The notes below the pieces were generated by a model. That model had not been told where the DNA came from. It searched no databases and saw only the letters and a program-made list of their open reading frames with translations. DNA of 64,000 bases from Paenibacillus bovis (GTDB lineage Bacteria > Bacillota > Bacilli > Paenibacillales > Paenibacillaceae), in the NCBI RefSeq assembly GCF_001421015.2, contig NZ_CP013023.1:2349501-2413500 (forward strand), read 5' to 3'. Within the stretch, counting starts at the first letter, position 1, and the number at the start of each line of letters is the position of its first letter. Position numbers and translations under genes: made by a program. Positions 1 through 8,761 of the stretch are shown piece after piece.

Positions 1-36
1 CCAGCCTCTTCCGATACGACAGAAACATTGAGGTGA
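1..36 (+). CDS. C-terminal end of an upstream gene (partial)
   Basis: An open frame enters from the left edge and stops at a TGA four bases before the coaE start codon, giving only the residues PASSDTTETLR. In related genomes mutM or a small membrane protein gene often precedes coaE, but these eleven residues identify nothing. The close spacing suggests the same operon as coaE. Confidence 0.3.
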   Translation, partial: PASSDTTETLR

Positions 37-40
37 CAGC

Positions 41-637
41 ATGAATATAGGATTAACCGGAGGAATCGCTACGGGGAAAAGTACAGTCTCCGCCTGGCTG
101 GTGCAGCATGGAGCTGCACTGGTCGATGCGGATCTGATCGCACGGGAAATCATGATGCCTGGTCACCCGGTACTGCAGCAGGTCAGGGAGCGTTTTGGAG
201 CCCATATGCTGAATGAAGACGGTACACTGAACCGCAAGCAGTTGGGCGAGCATATTTTCACACATCCCGAAGAACGCCAGGCGCTCGAAGGCATTACCCA
301 TCCGGCGATTCGCGCCCTGATTCACAGCCGCGTAGCCGAGCTGGAAGCAGCCGATCCACAGCGACTGGTTATAGCGGATATTCCCCTGCTGCTTGAAGCG
401 AGGGATGCTTATCGCTTTGATGAAATTATGGTCGTATATGTACCGCGCGAGATTCAGTTGCAGCGACTGATGCAAAGAGATGGATTGACAGCGGAGCAAG
501 CAGAGAAGCGGCTGGCTGCGCAGATGGATATCGAGGAGAAAAAGCGGATAGCGGATATTGTGATTGATAACAGCGGCACACCGGAACAGACACAGCAGCA
601 GCTGCAGCAGTTCTGGGAGAGCAAGAGGTTAGTATGA
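41..637 (+). CDS. coaE: Dephospho-CoA kinase
   Basis: Catalyses the last step of coenzyme A synthesis in the cytoplasm, ATP-dependent phosphorylation of the 3'-hydroxyl of dephospho-CoA. The 198-residue protein has the normal family length. Residues 4-15 (GLTGGIATGKST) are the P-loop, followed by the expected DADLIAREI and HP(A/I) segments and a lid region around RLMQRDGLT. An SD-like GAGGTGA precedes the ATG. Its stop overlaps the start of the next gene in an ATGA, so the two are translationally coupled. The order coaE, lytic transglycosylase, nrdR is typical of Paenibacillus-like genomes. Confidence 0.96.
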   Translation: MNIGLTGGIATGKSTVSAWLVQHGAALVDADLIAREIMMPGHPVLQQVRERFGAHMLNEDGTLNRKQLGEHIFTHPEERQALEGITHPAIRALIHSRVAELEAADPQRLVIADIPLLLEARDAYRFDEIMVVYVPREIQLQRLMQRDGLTAEQAEKRLAAQMDIEEKKRIADIVIDNSGTPEQTQQQLQQFWESKRLV

Positions 638-1209
638 ATCAGCTCAAACGGAAACTGATCCGCAAACGGATTTTGCTGCCGCTGTTTCTGGTTGTGCTGG
701 TGCTGGTCCTGTTTAATACGCGCTGGCTGGCCTGGATCTATCCCATCGAATTCAAAAATGAAATTCGTGCCCATGCTTCGGCATATCAGGTCGATCCGTT
801 CCTGATTGCTTCCATTATCCGGGTGGAGACCAATTTCCAGCCCAGTATGGAATCGAAAAAGGGTGCGCTTGGCGTCATGCAGTTAATGCCGGATACCGCC
901 CAGTGGGTAATGGACAAGGCTCATCTGAACAATGTATCGATGGAGACCGTCAAGCACGATGCTGATCCCAATATCGAGATCGGTACGTGGTATCTGGGCA
1001 ACCTGATGCAGCAGTTCGGCGGCAATGAGATCGCGGTGATCGCAGCCTATAATGCCGGCCCGAGCAAGGTCAAAAGCTGGATCAGCAGTGGTCAGTGGGA
1101 TGGTACGCTAGAGCATGCCAAAGATATTCCCTATGGCGAGACGAGACATTATGTGCAACGTGTATTATATTATTATAAGCAATATACCAAATTATATGAC
1201 GCCTTCTGA
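634..1209 (+). CDS. Membrane-anchored lytic transglycosylase (SLT domain)
   Basis: Probably cleaves the glycan strands of peptidoglycan at the outer face of the membrane. A basic N-terminus and a hydrophobic segment at residues 13-27 form a signal anchor. The SLT domain occupies about residues 45-185, with the catalytic Glu at about residue 65 (RVETNF), the ESKKGALGVMQLMP block and the AAYNAGP block. The start overlaps the coaE stop by four bases, indicating coupling. The 191-residue length is usual for this small single-domain group. Confidence 0.92.
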   Translation: MNQLKRKLIRKRILLPLFLVVLVLVLFNTRWLAWIYPIEFKNEIRAHASAYQVDPFLIASIIRVETNFQPSMESKKGALGVMQLMPDTAQWVMDKAHLNNVSMETVKHDADPNIEIGTWYLGNLMQQFGGNEIAVIAAYNAGPSKVKSWISSGQWDGTLEHAKDIPYGETRHYVQRVLYYYKQYTKLYDAF

Positions 1210-1255
1210 ATAGATGGAACAAACGGCATAAAGGGAAAGGAAGGTGACACTGGAA

Positions 1256-1786
1256 GTGAAATGCCCCTATTGTGGTCACAACGGAACAAAAGTGCTGGAT
1301 TCCCGTCCAGCCAATGACAACAAGTCGATCCGCCGCAGGCGGGAATGCGAGAGCTGCAGCCGACGCTTTACTACATTCGAGATGGTCGAGGTTGCGCCGC
1401 TGATCGTAATCAAAAAAGACGGTAGCCGCGAGGAATTCAGCAGGGACAAGCTACTGCGCGGATTGATTCGTGCGTGCGAGAAACGTCCGGTATCGGTCGA
1501 CCAGCTGGATGCAATTGTCTCGGAGGTTGAGAAAAGTCTGTATGCGACAGCACTGGCTGAGGTAGAGAGCCGGGCTGTAGGCGAGCTGGTGATGGAACAG
1601 CTATATCCGGTAGATGAAGTGGCTTATGTACGCTTTGCCTCGGTTTATCGTCAGTTCAAGGATATTAGCATGTTTATGAAAGAACTGGAAGGGCTGCTGA
1701 ATGATGATTCCAAGCAGGACAAAAAGCCTTCCATCAAGCAGGATGCGATTCTGCCCCAGCATAATCGGGAACGTGAAGACCAATAA
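1256..1786 (+). CDS. nrdR: Transcriptional repressor NrdR
   Basis: Zinc-ribbon/ATP-cone repressor of ribonucleotide reductase operons, sensing ATP/dATP. From the GTG at 1256 the protein begins MKCPYCG, as the family does, with zinc ligands C3, C6, C31 and C34 and an ATP-cone from about residue 49 to 139. A purine-rich SD ends about 8 bases upstream of this GTG; an in-frame GTG at 1244 would sit inside that SD. The last 25 or so residues form a polar tail rich in Lys, Gln and Asp beyond the conserved core. No NrdR boxes or nrd genes are nearby. Confidence 0.94.
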   Translation: MKCPYCGHNGTKVLDSRPANDNKSIRRRRECESCSRRFTTFEMVEVAPLIVIKKDGSREEFSRDKLLRGLIRACEKRPVSVDQLDAIVSEVEKSLYATALAEVESRAVGELVMEQLYPVDEVAYVRFASVYRQFKDISMFMKELEGLLNDDSKQDKKPSIKQDAILPQHNREREDQ

Positions 1787-1826
1787 TTCGAACCTGCTGC
1801 TTTCTGTATAAGAAAAAGCAACAAAG

Positions 1827-1881
1827 AAGCATCACCGCTTGGAGTTTCCGAATAAGGAAGCAGATAGCAGTGATGCTTTTT
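1827..1881 (+). terminator. Rho-independent terminator after nrdR
   Basis: The arms AAGCATCAC and GTGATGCTT, with further pairing of the flanking GCT/AGC, close a hairpin followed by a T run. It lies about 40 bases after the nrdR stop and ends the coaE-nrdR operon. Confidence 0.8.
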
Positions 1882-1973
1882 GCGTAGACAGCATGATTGG
1901 TGCCATAACAACAGAAGAATCAGATTAGATAACCTTTTGCCTATTGTCAAAATAAAGACCAAAGCATACAGGC

Positions 1974-2034
1974 AAAAAAAGACCGCATTCCTGCTTTACT
2001 TCTCTGGCGAAAGAGAGTAGACAGGAATGCGGTT
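1974..2034 (-). terminator. Terminator of the serine hydrolase gene
   Basis: Arms GACCGCATTCCTG (1981-1993) and CAGGAATGCGGTT (2022-2034) pair almost perfectly. Read on the minus strand, the stem is followed by seven T residues, so it terminates the leftward gene ending at 2142. Confidence 0.85.
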
Positions 2035-2141
2035 TATTAATTTGCGGCTGGATTCGATAGATTCTAAAAGGAAAGGATGACTATGATTCCAGTCGCAGGT
2101 GGTATGGAAATTCCGATATTTCGGTATCTATCTTCGAATAT

Positions 2142-4253
2142 TTAGTGGCTCAGAGAGATCTTGAATGAGTCACCAGCTTTACCGCCGAATACGATCATGC
2201 CGCTTTCCGGCAGCTTGGTACTGTGACCGCCATTCACGACGGAGGAGTAGACAGTTTGTCCTTTGTTATCATACACGACAAATCCTGCTCCTTTTGGAAG
2301 CGTTACATTGATTTTCTGACTGGCAGTCTTTTTGTCCAGCTTCATCCATTTGGCACGGTGATCGGCCGGAACTTTTACGGACGAAGAAGAAGCAGGCAGC
2401 GTAGACACTGCGTCTTTGCTAATAAAGGATTGTCCATTGATCTCCATATATTCAGTTTTGCCCTGACGGGAGAAATTCAGATCAAACGTATCGCGTCCGG
2501 ACATAACCGGAATCTGCATGATATTAACACTTTTGTTCGCATTAACGATTTTGGTACCCAGCGCATAACCGAGGCTGGTGTCTGCCTGGATCGTTTTGCT
2601 GATTTCGGTCGGGATCAGATAAAAGCCCGAATTGATTTTTTCGTCGGTATTGTAATAGGTTTTGCCGTTACGCTGCTGCCATGTTTTTTTGACTGCAGCA
2701 GGCAGAGTCTGCTTGTCCAGTTTTTGACCGACATACAGAGCCATCTGGGATTGCTCCAGTTCAGGTATATTGAGATAAGCGTTTAGCTTCAGATAGGTAT
2801 GGCCGTTTTTCTGGCGTTCAAAGCTGGCGAGAGCAGAACCGTCTTCACTGCGGAACTTACCTTTGCCTGCATAGATATACTGCTGTTCCGGAATCATGCC
2901 GGACATTTGCGTAGCCAGTTTGAATTTTCCATTGCGGATCTGAACATCAAAAGTCTCGCCGACTGTACCATAAGTGCCGTTATACTTTTTCATATCGGCT
3001 GGCATAGCGATCTTGCTGGCTGCCGGGAACTGCTGGTCTGGCAGAATACGTTTAATGGTGCCTTTGTCCTTCAGTACATGCAGCATTACTTCGCTGGCTA
3101 CCGCTTCATTGTACATAGAGGAACCGCCGGATGTTAATACCGCCATACTGAGTCGCTGCTCCGGTACGCTGATCAGGCTCGCATGATACATGAGGGTATC
3201 GCCGCCTTTGGATACGGCTTTTAATCCATAACGGTCAAAGGGGGACAGCTGTACCGCATCCCAGCCCAGCCCATAGTTGAAAATATTGCTTGTCTCGGAT
3301 ACCCACATGCCGCTGCGATACTCTGGACGGGTCATCGCCTGGGTCGAAGCCGTGGAGAGGAGATCAGGACGCTGTCCAGTGAGTACTTCGGCAAATTTAA
3401 CGACATCTTCTGCCGTGGAATATACGCCGCCGGTACCAATAATATTGGTATTTTCGACCGGCAAAGCCTTGTCAGTCAAGGTAGGAAAGTACGTCTTTAC
3501 CAGGCGACTCCGGTCAAATTGATCCAGTGGTGTCAGTGTCGACTTCAGCTGTAGAGGCTTGCTGATGCGCTCCTGGATAAACTGCGGATAACTTTGGCCG
3601 CTGACTTTGGCAACCATAAGTTCAAGCAGCTGGAAGCTGTCATTGGAATAAACGGAGAAGGCACCCGGATCAGCTTTCAACGTCTCGTTTTGCAGCGCGG
3701 GCAGCAGATTGTCGCGATTAATTGTATTATTGTCATTGAACAGAATAGAGTTGCCGTAATGACTGCCGTACAGTCCGGAAGAGTGATTCATCAGAATACG
3801 TGGTGTAATCTGTTTGTACCGTTCATCCTTCATTTTGAATTCCGGCAAGTAATCGGTCAGTGGACGATCGATATCGATTTTGCCCTCTTCAGCCAGCATC
3901 ATCGTTGCTGCTGTCACATACATTTTGCTTGTCGAACCGATACCGAACATATCCTCTTTGCCAATCTTGCTGTTACCCTTGCGCCCGGAGGTACCGGCGC
4001 TGCCGGAGAGAACGATTTTGCCATGATCCATTACGGCGTATTGCACACCGGTCACGCCGTATTTATCCAGCAGGATCTGGGCCAGCTGCTGCGCCCGGGA
4101 TGAGGTGTTAGCTGTAACAGTCTGCGGCTGGGAAGCAGATGCTGCGTGGGCTTTGGTTTGTTCAGCAGCAGAGATACTGCCGGATGGCAGTAATGCCGAA
4201 GTAACGATAACGATACTTAGCAGACATTTGCTGACTGTATTGATTGTTTTCAT
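2142..4253 (-). CDS. Secreted serine hydrolase, beta-lactamase/PBP class C family
   Basis: Probable exported penicillin-binding-protein-like hydrolase or esterase; the substrate cannot be told. The signal peptide (KCLLSIVIVTSALLP) ends near SAAEQ. The catalytic domain runs from about residue 60 to 400 and carries SxxK (STSK, near residues 107-110), the YSN motif near 205 and HSSGLYG. About 300 C-terminal residues lack recognisable motifs and probably form beta-rich modules. The ATG at 4253 is chosen because an AAAGGA SD lies 9 bases upstream; the in-frame ATG at 4262 touches that SD. It is a single-gene unit with its own terminator. Confidence 0.85.
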   Translation of the reverse strand: MKTINTVSKCLLSIVIVTSALLPSGSISAAEQTKAHAASASQPQTVTANTSSRAQQLAQILLDKYGVTGVQYAVMDHGKIVLSGSAGTSGRKGNSKIGKEDMFGIGSTSKMYVTAATMMLAEEGKIDIDRPLTDYLPEFKMKDERYKQITPRILMNHSSGLYGSHYGNSILFNDNNTINRDNLLPALQNETLKADPGAFSVYSNDSFQLLELMVAKVSGQSYPQFIQERISKPLQLKSTLTPLDQFDRSRLVKTYFPTLTDKALPVENTNIIGTGGVYSTAEDVVKFAEVLTGQRPDLLSTASTQAMTRPEYRSGMWVSETSNIFNYGLGWDAVQLSPFDRYGLKAVSKGGDTLMYHASLISVPEQRLSMAVLTSGGSSMYNEAVASEVMLHVLKDKGTIKRILPDQQFPAASKIAMPADMKKYNGTYGTVGETFDVQIRNGKFKLATQMSGMIPEQQYIYAGKGKFRSEDGSALASFERQKNGHTYLKLNAYLNIPELEQSQMALYVGQKLDKQTLPAAVKKTWQQRNGKTYYNTDEKINSGFYLIPTEISKTIQADTSLGYALGTKIVNANKSVNIMQIPVMSGRDTFDLNFSRQGKTEYMEINGQSFISKDAVSTLPASSSSVKVPADHRAKWMKLDKKTASQKINVTLPKGAGFVVYDNKGQTVYSSVVNGGHSTKLPESGMIVFGGKAGDSFKISLSH

Positions 4254-4376
4254 TGTATTCATTCCTTTCGGTAGTTAGTCAGATGTATTCTCATCTGTGC
4301 ATAACCGAAGCATACCGCAGATCCGAATCGATAAAGCGAAAATGGGCTGAAACGAATATCTTTGTCCCTGAATGGC

Positions 4377-4405
4377 AAAAAAAGAACCGGCATAAGCACC
4401 GGTTC
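4377..4405 (-). terminator. Terminator of the two-component operon
   Basis: A compact hairpin of GAACCGG and CCGGTTC arms is followed on the minus strand by a run of seven T. It lies about 70 bases beyond the histidine kinase stop. Confidence 0.85.
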
Positions 4406-4477
4406 ATCGCAGGATGTATTATATTTTTTGCAGGAGATACCGTATCTATTACCTGGGAGCATGTCCTATCATTCTTG

Positions 4478-5776
4478 CTACTCTTCATAAAAAGGAAGCA
4501 CAACCATGCTTTCGACCCGGTGATTATGGTTCTCGATCGTCATATGACCGCCGTATTTCTCGCACAGACGGGAGATATTGGTCAGTCCCAATCCATGGTA
4601 ACCATCACCTGGTTTGCTGCTGCTCCAGTCTGTCTGGGGCGTACTGGAATGATTGGTAATATGGATATACAGCGTCGATTCGTTGGAATGGATATTGATA
4701 GAGATATACCGATCATCTGCCACCCGGATATGCTTGCTCGCTTCGATTGCATTATCCAGCAGATTGCCGAGTACTACGCACAGATCATAACGCTCGATGT
4801 GTACAGTCGGCGAGTGCAGTCGCAGCCGGGTATCGATCCGTATGCCATTGGATTGTCCAATACTAAGCGTATTGCTGACCAGAGCATCAATTACCAGATT
4901 ACCGGTATTGACGCGATGGTACGCCTGATCAACCCGGTTCAGCGTCGTCTGAATATGCTCGATCGCCGCCTCCGGCTCCTGGCGGCGTATACATTCTTCT
5001 ATATAAAGCAGATGCTGGTTCGTGTCGTGGATCACACGCTTGATATCCTTGAACGTATGCACTGTTTTCTCGTAATTGGCATCCTGATAATCCATTTGCT
5101 GCTGCAAATACACATTTTGATTGAGCAGCCGGAACCGTTCCATCAGCATATCAAACATATAAATAACAAACACATTCAAAAACAGCAACCCGAGTACCGA
5201 GATCACATAATAGCTGTTTCTCTGACTGTAGGCGAACAGCACATTAATTTGCCAGATCGAGATGAGTGGTACAATCAGAAACAGCAAATAATAGCGCGGC
5301 TGCAGTACGATACTGTGCCTCCGGCTGATCAGACGAATCAACTGGGAGATCATCAGCATAACGAGAAAACTGAACAACAGCAGCTTGATTGAGCGATTGT
5401 AATGGCTCTGCATCAGCCGATAGGGTGTATCCACCGAATAATCGACACCACCAAAAAACAAATAAACGCCCATTGAATTGATAATGGTCTGCAAGACTAC
5501 ATAGATAAAAGTAAACACGATTATCGTACCCAGCTGCGCCCTGTAGGACAGCGCCAGACAAAGAATCATCACTATAGCCAGCAGTGAAGAGAGGGTCGCA
5601 GGCATATCCACCAGATAATAGATCAGATGCAAAATCACAAATCCGATAATGTACCCCAAACGATTCGGTCTGCGGTTTACTTTGCCCAGTACAGCATCAA
5701 AGTAAAATTGACCCAATAGCAGCGTCGGCACTATAAACAGCAGCACAAGCAGCATATAGCCCATATTCGGCGGCAT
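4478..5776 (-). CDS. Sensor histidine kinase, AgrC/GHKL type
   Basis: Membrane sensor that should autophosphorylate and pass phosphate to the response regulator encoded just upstream. About six hydrophobic segments fill residues 1-215, followed by a helical linker and the H-box IKRVIHDTNQH. The ATPase part has the N-box LGNLLDNAIEA and the G-box HGLGLTN. The 432-residue length and layout match AgrC/ComD/BlpH-like kinases, which usually sense peptides. No agrB- or agrD-like gene is visible on either side. The ATG follows the regulator stop by one base, so the two are coupled. Confidence 0.88.
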   Translation of the reverse strand: MPPNMGYMLLVLLFIVPTLLLGQFYFDAVLGKVNRRPNRLGYIIGFVILHLIYYLVDMPATLSSLLAIVMILCLALSYRAQLGTIIVFTFIYVVLQTIINSMGVYLFFGGVDYSVDTPYRLMQSHYNRSIKLLLFSFLVMLMISQLIRLISRRHSIVLQPRYYLLFLIVPLISIWQINVLFAYSQRNSYYVISVLGLLFLNVFVIYMFDMLMERFRLLNQNVYLQQQMDYQDANYEKTVHTFKDIKRVIHDTNQHLLYIEECIRRQEPEAAIEHIQTTLNRVDQAYHRVNTGNLVIDALVSNTLSIGQSNGIRIDTRLRLHSPTVHIERYDLCVVLGNLLDNAIEASKHIRVADDRYISINIHSNESTLYIHITNHSSTPQTDWSSSKPGDGYHGLGLTNISRLCEKYGGHMTIENHNHRVESMVVLPFYEE

Positions 5777-5777
5777 C

Positions 5778-6518
5778 TCAGTTCAGCTCCTTGATCATAA
5801 AGCGTGTACAGGCATCCTTGACTTCCTTTACCCGGGAGCGTCCAATCGGCAGCTCCAATCCGTTGGACATCAGCACCTGATTGCCGGCGAACTTTTTGGC
5901 ATGGCGCATATTGATAATGACGGAGCGGTGAATTTGCAGGAAGTTCTGTTCTTTTAGAGCAGACGCATAGGTTGCCAGCACACCTTTACTTTCATAGGTA
6001 TCCTGAGCAGTAATAAAATGCAGCTTGTTTTTGAAAGTCAGACTTTTGACCGCTTCGATCGCAATTAGATCATCATGCTTGATCACGAGCTCATCATAGC
6101 CGGACTTGATCACGAGCAGCTTATGCTCCTGAGACTCCCAGTAGCGATAAAGGGACAGGATTACTTCATCAAATCGCTCCGGCTGCACAGGCTTGATCAG
6201 ATATTGAAATGTCATCACATCAAAGCTGTCGACCATATATTCCGGATAACTGGTAAGGAAAATAATCTGTTCATCCATATGTTGCCATTCCCGCAGCTTG
6301 CGCGCCGTCTCGATACCACTGCGACCGGGCATTTCCACATCCAGAATCCAGGCATGAAAAGAAGGTTGTGCCTGTTCGTAATGCTGCAGCAGCAGCTCCC
6401 CGGATGCAAATTCCTCCATTACAAATTCAACGCCTGTACGAACCGACAACGCAGTCAGCAGCTGACGAACCTGTGCACGCTGTTGACTGGAATCATCACA
6501 AATCGCCACTCTATACAT
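5778..6518 (-). CDS. LytTR-family response regulator (AgrA-like)
   Basis: DNA-binding response regulator partnered with the downstream kinase. The receiver domain has the acidic pair CDDS at residues 7-10 and the phosphoacceptor Asp at about residue 60 (ILDVEMPG). A LytTR DNA-binding domain occupies about residues 145-246 (IHRSVIINMRHAKKF, then LPIGRSRVKEVKDA). The ATG at 6518 is preceded by GGAGG at 8-base spacing; a longer reading from 6638 has no support and starts with unrelated sequence. The regulated genes are not obvious from position. Confidence 0.9.
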   Translation of the reverse strand: MYRVAICDDSSQQRAQVRQLLTALSVRTGVEFVMEEFASGELLLQHYEQAQPSFHAWILDVEMPGRSGIETARKLREWQHMDEQIIFLTSYPEYMVDSFDVMTFQYLIKPVQPERFDEVILSLYRYWESQEHKLLVIKSGYDELVIKHDDLIAIEAVKSLTFKNKLHFITAQDTYESKGVLATYASALKEQNFLQIHRSVIINMRHAKKFAGNQVLMSNGLELPIGRSRVKEVKDACTRFMIKELN

Positions 6519-6739
6519 GATGGATACCTCCGTTCCTATAAAAATGCTCCGGCTCCAGTGTAGCATGGGAAAAGAGCCGAATCCTGTCGATATTGCCGAA
6601 CAGCAAAATTCGATCCCTGAATAGCAGGGCTGTATCAAAGGCGGATTTCAGCGATTAGTCAGCAATTAGATTGTATACTCATTTTTTATGTATCACTTAT
6701 AGAAGCCAAGCGTTAATCATAAAACTGGAAAAATCCATC

Positions 6740-6775
6740 AAAAAAAGCCTGCTTCACCGAAGTGAAACAGACTTG
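6740..6775 (-). terminator. Terminator of tRNA-Leu
   Basis: On the minus strand the arms AAGTCTGTTTCAC and GTGAAGCAGGCTT surround a TTCG loop and lead into seven T. It lies immediately 3' of the leucine tRNA. Confidence 0.9.
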
Positions 6776-6787
6776 ATAGATAAGGTA

Positions 6788-6871
<84 letters not shown>

Positions 6872-6955
6872 AAAAAAATATGTAACTTCCTGATCCTCAT
6901 GTTGTGCGTTCTAAGATGTCAGACAGGAAGTGGTGAACGAATCACCGTAATTAAG

Positions 6956-6984
6956 AGTATACGCTTTTTGGAGGAGGAATGCAA
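6956..6984 (-). promoter_or_regulatory. Sigma-A promoter of tRNA-Leu
   Basis: On the minus strand TTGCAT and TATACT are separated by exactly 17 bases. The predicted transcript start lies about 75 bases before the tRNA. The leader between them contains an ACTTCCTG/CAGGAAGT inverted repeat followed by a T run, which could be processed or could attenuate. Confidence 0.65.
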
Positions 6985-7029
6985 GCGAATTTTGAAAATA
7001 AAAATAAGCAGGCTAATGTATATCCTCTG

Positions 7030-7245
7030 CTAACACTCCTAAGGCTATCCAGCAGTGTTCTATAGACTGTCTAAGAGTACTTCAAATGCTAATCCATAAT
7101 GCTCCAAAAGTTGTCTAATAGTGCTCTAAAGTCTACCCAATCATGCTCCATATACTATCTAATAGCACTCCAAATCCTATGCAATGACATTCCAGAGGTT
7201 GTTTAATGTGAATTCAGATGCTACACAAAATAGTATTAGGCTGTA
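7030..7245. repeat. Degenerate 44-nt tandem array (two 21-23-nt sub-units)
   Basis: About ten diverged sub-units lie head to tail, alternating between 21-base forms ending in CTA and 23-base forms ending in TGT or TAT, so the regular period is 44 bases. Examples are CTAATAGTGCTCTAAAGTC, CTAATAGCACTCCAAATCC and CTAAGAGTACTTCAAATGC. The array fills the gap between the tRNA-Leu promoter and the terminator of the binding-protein gene. No coding frame or stem structure is evident and the role is unknown. Confidence 0.7.
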
Positions 7246-7263
7246 ATCGTCTCTCAAAATAAA

Positions 7264-7335
7264 GACGCAAGTATGGAGAGCCGGCATACAAGCCGCTACA
7301 TAGCCAATCTCCATCTTTGCGTCTCTTATTTTTTT
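7264..7335. terminator. Bidirectional terminator
   Basis: Arms GACGCAAGTATGGAG and CTCCATCTTTGCGTC pair across a 30-base loop. T-rich tracts follow on both strands, eight T on the plus strand and TTTATTTT on the minus. The minus-strand use would end the binding-lipoprotein gene. Confidence 0.75.
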
Positions 7336-7344
7336 TCGTTTGGG

Positions 7345-8325
7345 TTACTTGGCCGATAATTGTTTGACCATTGTGTCAATCGCATACGATTTGGCGAGTG
7401 GGGTATCATTGAAAAAACTGCTGTCTATAATATAGACATGTCCTGCCTGTACAGCAGCCAGTTGATTCCAGATCGCGCCATCTGGAGAAGCCGCCATGCG
7501 TTTGTTCAGTGCGGCTGTCGTATCATCCTTTATACCGGTAGAGATAAACAGATAGCCCGGATTCATCGTTTGCAGCTGCTGCAGGGTTACCGGCGAAGAC
7601 TCGCTGCCAGTCGTCATGCCTTCCGGTGCTTTGAGTGCCAGATCCTGATACAGCACTTCGCCTACACCGTCTTTGACATTATTGTGCAGAGTCAGCTTAT
7701 TATCCTGCATACTCAGCGCAGCCACGGTAGACGTTCCAATAATAGGCGACAGTTTGCTTTTGGCTCCGTTGAATTTTTGTTGGTAGGCATTCATAAACTG
7801 CTTGGCCGCTGTATCATGATCCAGGAAAGTGCTATACATGTACAGCTCGTTACGCCAGTCCAGTGCCGGATCGATATAGGCAGTAGGAGCAATTTTGGTG
7901 AGCGCATCGTAAGTGGCACGGTCGCCATTATTGGTAATGATCAGATCCGGTTTCTCGGCAGCGAGCGCATTAAGATCCAGCTCGCCGTTCTGCCCTTCAA
8001 TTACAGTCAGTTTGTCGCGCTGCTCCTCGCTGGTGTAAGGAGGAAATACATAGTTGCCTGTCGCAGGCTTGGGTGCCAGCGAGACGTCTGCGCCAATCGC
8101 ATTCATGTAGTCCATCGCGTACTGGCTGGTAACTGCGATGCGCTTGGCAGAGATTGGTACATTGACCGTACCATAGGAGTCTCTGACTGGCATTTCCTTA
8201 ATACCGTTCGGGTTAAAAATATCCGCCCGCGTTTCTTTGGGCTGTCCGCAGGCTGTCAACAAAACGAGGATCAGGGAAAGCACCAGTCCTGCTCTGATAT
8301 AAGCTGTTGAATATTTCAAAATCAT
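7345..8325 (-). CDS. Iron-siderophore-type ABC transporter substrate-binding lipoprotein
   Basis: Probable surface-anchored receptor for an iron chelate, by family resemblance to FhuD/FecB/YfmC proteins. The signal peptide ends in the lipobox LTAC at about residues 23-26. The mature protein has the RIAVTSQYAMDYMNAIGA opening and a long backbone helix typical of this fold (EEQRDKL to GELDLNALAAEKPDLIITN). The 326-residue length is usual. The ATG lies only 3 bases from AAGAGG; a TTG at 8319 has better spacing and is a real alternative. No permease or ATPase gene is adjacent, so the transporter must be completed from elsewhere. Confidence 0.85.
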   Translation of the reverse strand: MILKYSTAYIRAGLVLSLILVLLTACGQPKETRADIFNPNGIKEMPVRDSYGTVNVPISAKRIAVTSQYAMDYMNAIGADVSLAPKPATGNYVFPPYTSEEQRDKLTVIEGQNGELDLNALAAEKPDLIITNNGDRATYDALTKIAPTAYIDPALDWRNELYMYSTFLDHDTAAKQFMNAYQQKFNGAKSKLSPIIGTSTVAALSMQDNKLTLHNNVKDGVGEVLYQDLALKAPEGMTTGSESSPVTLQQLQTMNPGYLFISTGIKDDTTAALNKRMAASPDGAIWNQLAAVQAGHVYIIDSSFFNDTPLAKSYAIDTMVKQLSAK

Positions 8326-8416
8326 CCGCCTCTTTTCCGAGTGTGCTTGGATATTGAAATCGTTATGGTAGCAGGCCGGTAATCGTACCTGTTATTATAA
8401 AATACCCAATAACTTT

Positions 8417-8478
8417 ATTATACCAATAGCAGAGGAACGAAAGTCAACGCATTGACACAACTGTCACCGGCTTGTCAC
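8417..8478 (-). promoter_or_regulatory. Possible promoter and TGTCAC repeats upstream of the binding lipoprotein
   Basis: On the minus strand TTGACT (8442-8447) and TATAAT (8417-8422) are separated by 19 bases, longer than ideal. On the plus strand three direct repeats TGACAC, TGTCAC and TGTCAC start at 8453, 8462 and 8473, about one helical turn apart. A canonical Fur box is not visible. The assignment is tentative. Confidence 0.35.
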
Positions 8479-8625
8479 AGAGTATAGTTACCGATGTGAA
8501 AATATCGGTTGAATGACTTGAAATTCAAAGCAGGAGCCTAGCAATTCTCTATTTATATGGGAGTAAGCAGGGAAGCTCATAGATATACGAAGTTCAATAC
8601 AAATGACAAAATTCGGATAAAAGTG

Positions 8626-8654
8626 TTGACTATTTTGCTGATTCATGATACATT
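8626..8654 (+). promoter_or_regulatory. Sigma-A promoter of tRNA-Ala
   Basis: TTGACT and TACATT are separated by exactly 17 bases, placing the start of transcription about 20 bases before the tRNA. Confidence 0.75.
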
Positions 8655-8683
8655 AAAAAAGTTGTTGAACAATTACATATTAT

Positions 8684-8756
8684 GGGGCCTTAGCTCAGCT
8701 GGGAGAGCGCATCGCTGGCAGCGATGAGGTCAGGGGTTCGATCCCCCTAGGCTCCA
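8684..8756 (+). tRNA. tRNA-Ala (anticodon GGC)
   Basis: A complete cloverleaf: acceptor GGGGCCT/AGGCTCC, D-arm GCTC...GAGC, anticodon stem CATCG/CGATG with loop CTGGCAG (anticodon GGC), and T-arm AGGGG/CCCCT with TTCGATC. The discriminator is A and CCA is not encoded. Decodes GCC and GCU. Confidence 0.97.
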
Positions 8757-8761
8757 TTACC

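Noticed and set aside
2083..2145. A 20-codon plus-strand frame with an AAGGAAAGG upstream
   Set aside because: It runs into the 3' end of the opposing hydrolase gene, has no protein-like features, and the SD match is modest.
4244..5392. A long plus-strand open frame opposite the histidine kinase gene
   Set aside because: Antisense to a clear GHKL kinase, with His/Gln-rich, unnatural composition.
7030..7245. CRISPR array
   Set aside because: The units are diverged throughout and lack conserved repeats alternating with unique spacers; no cas gene is nearby.
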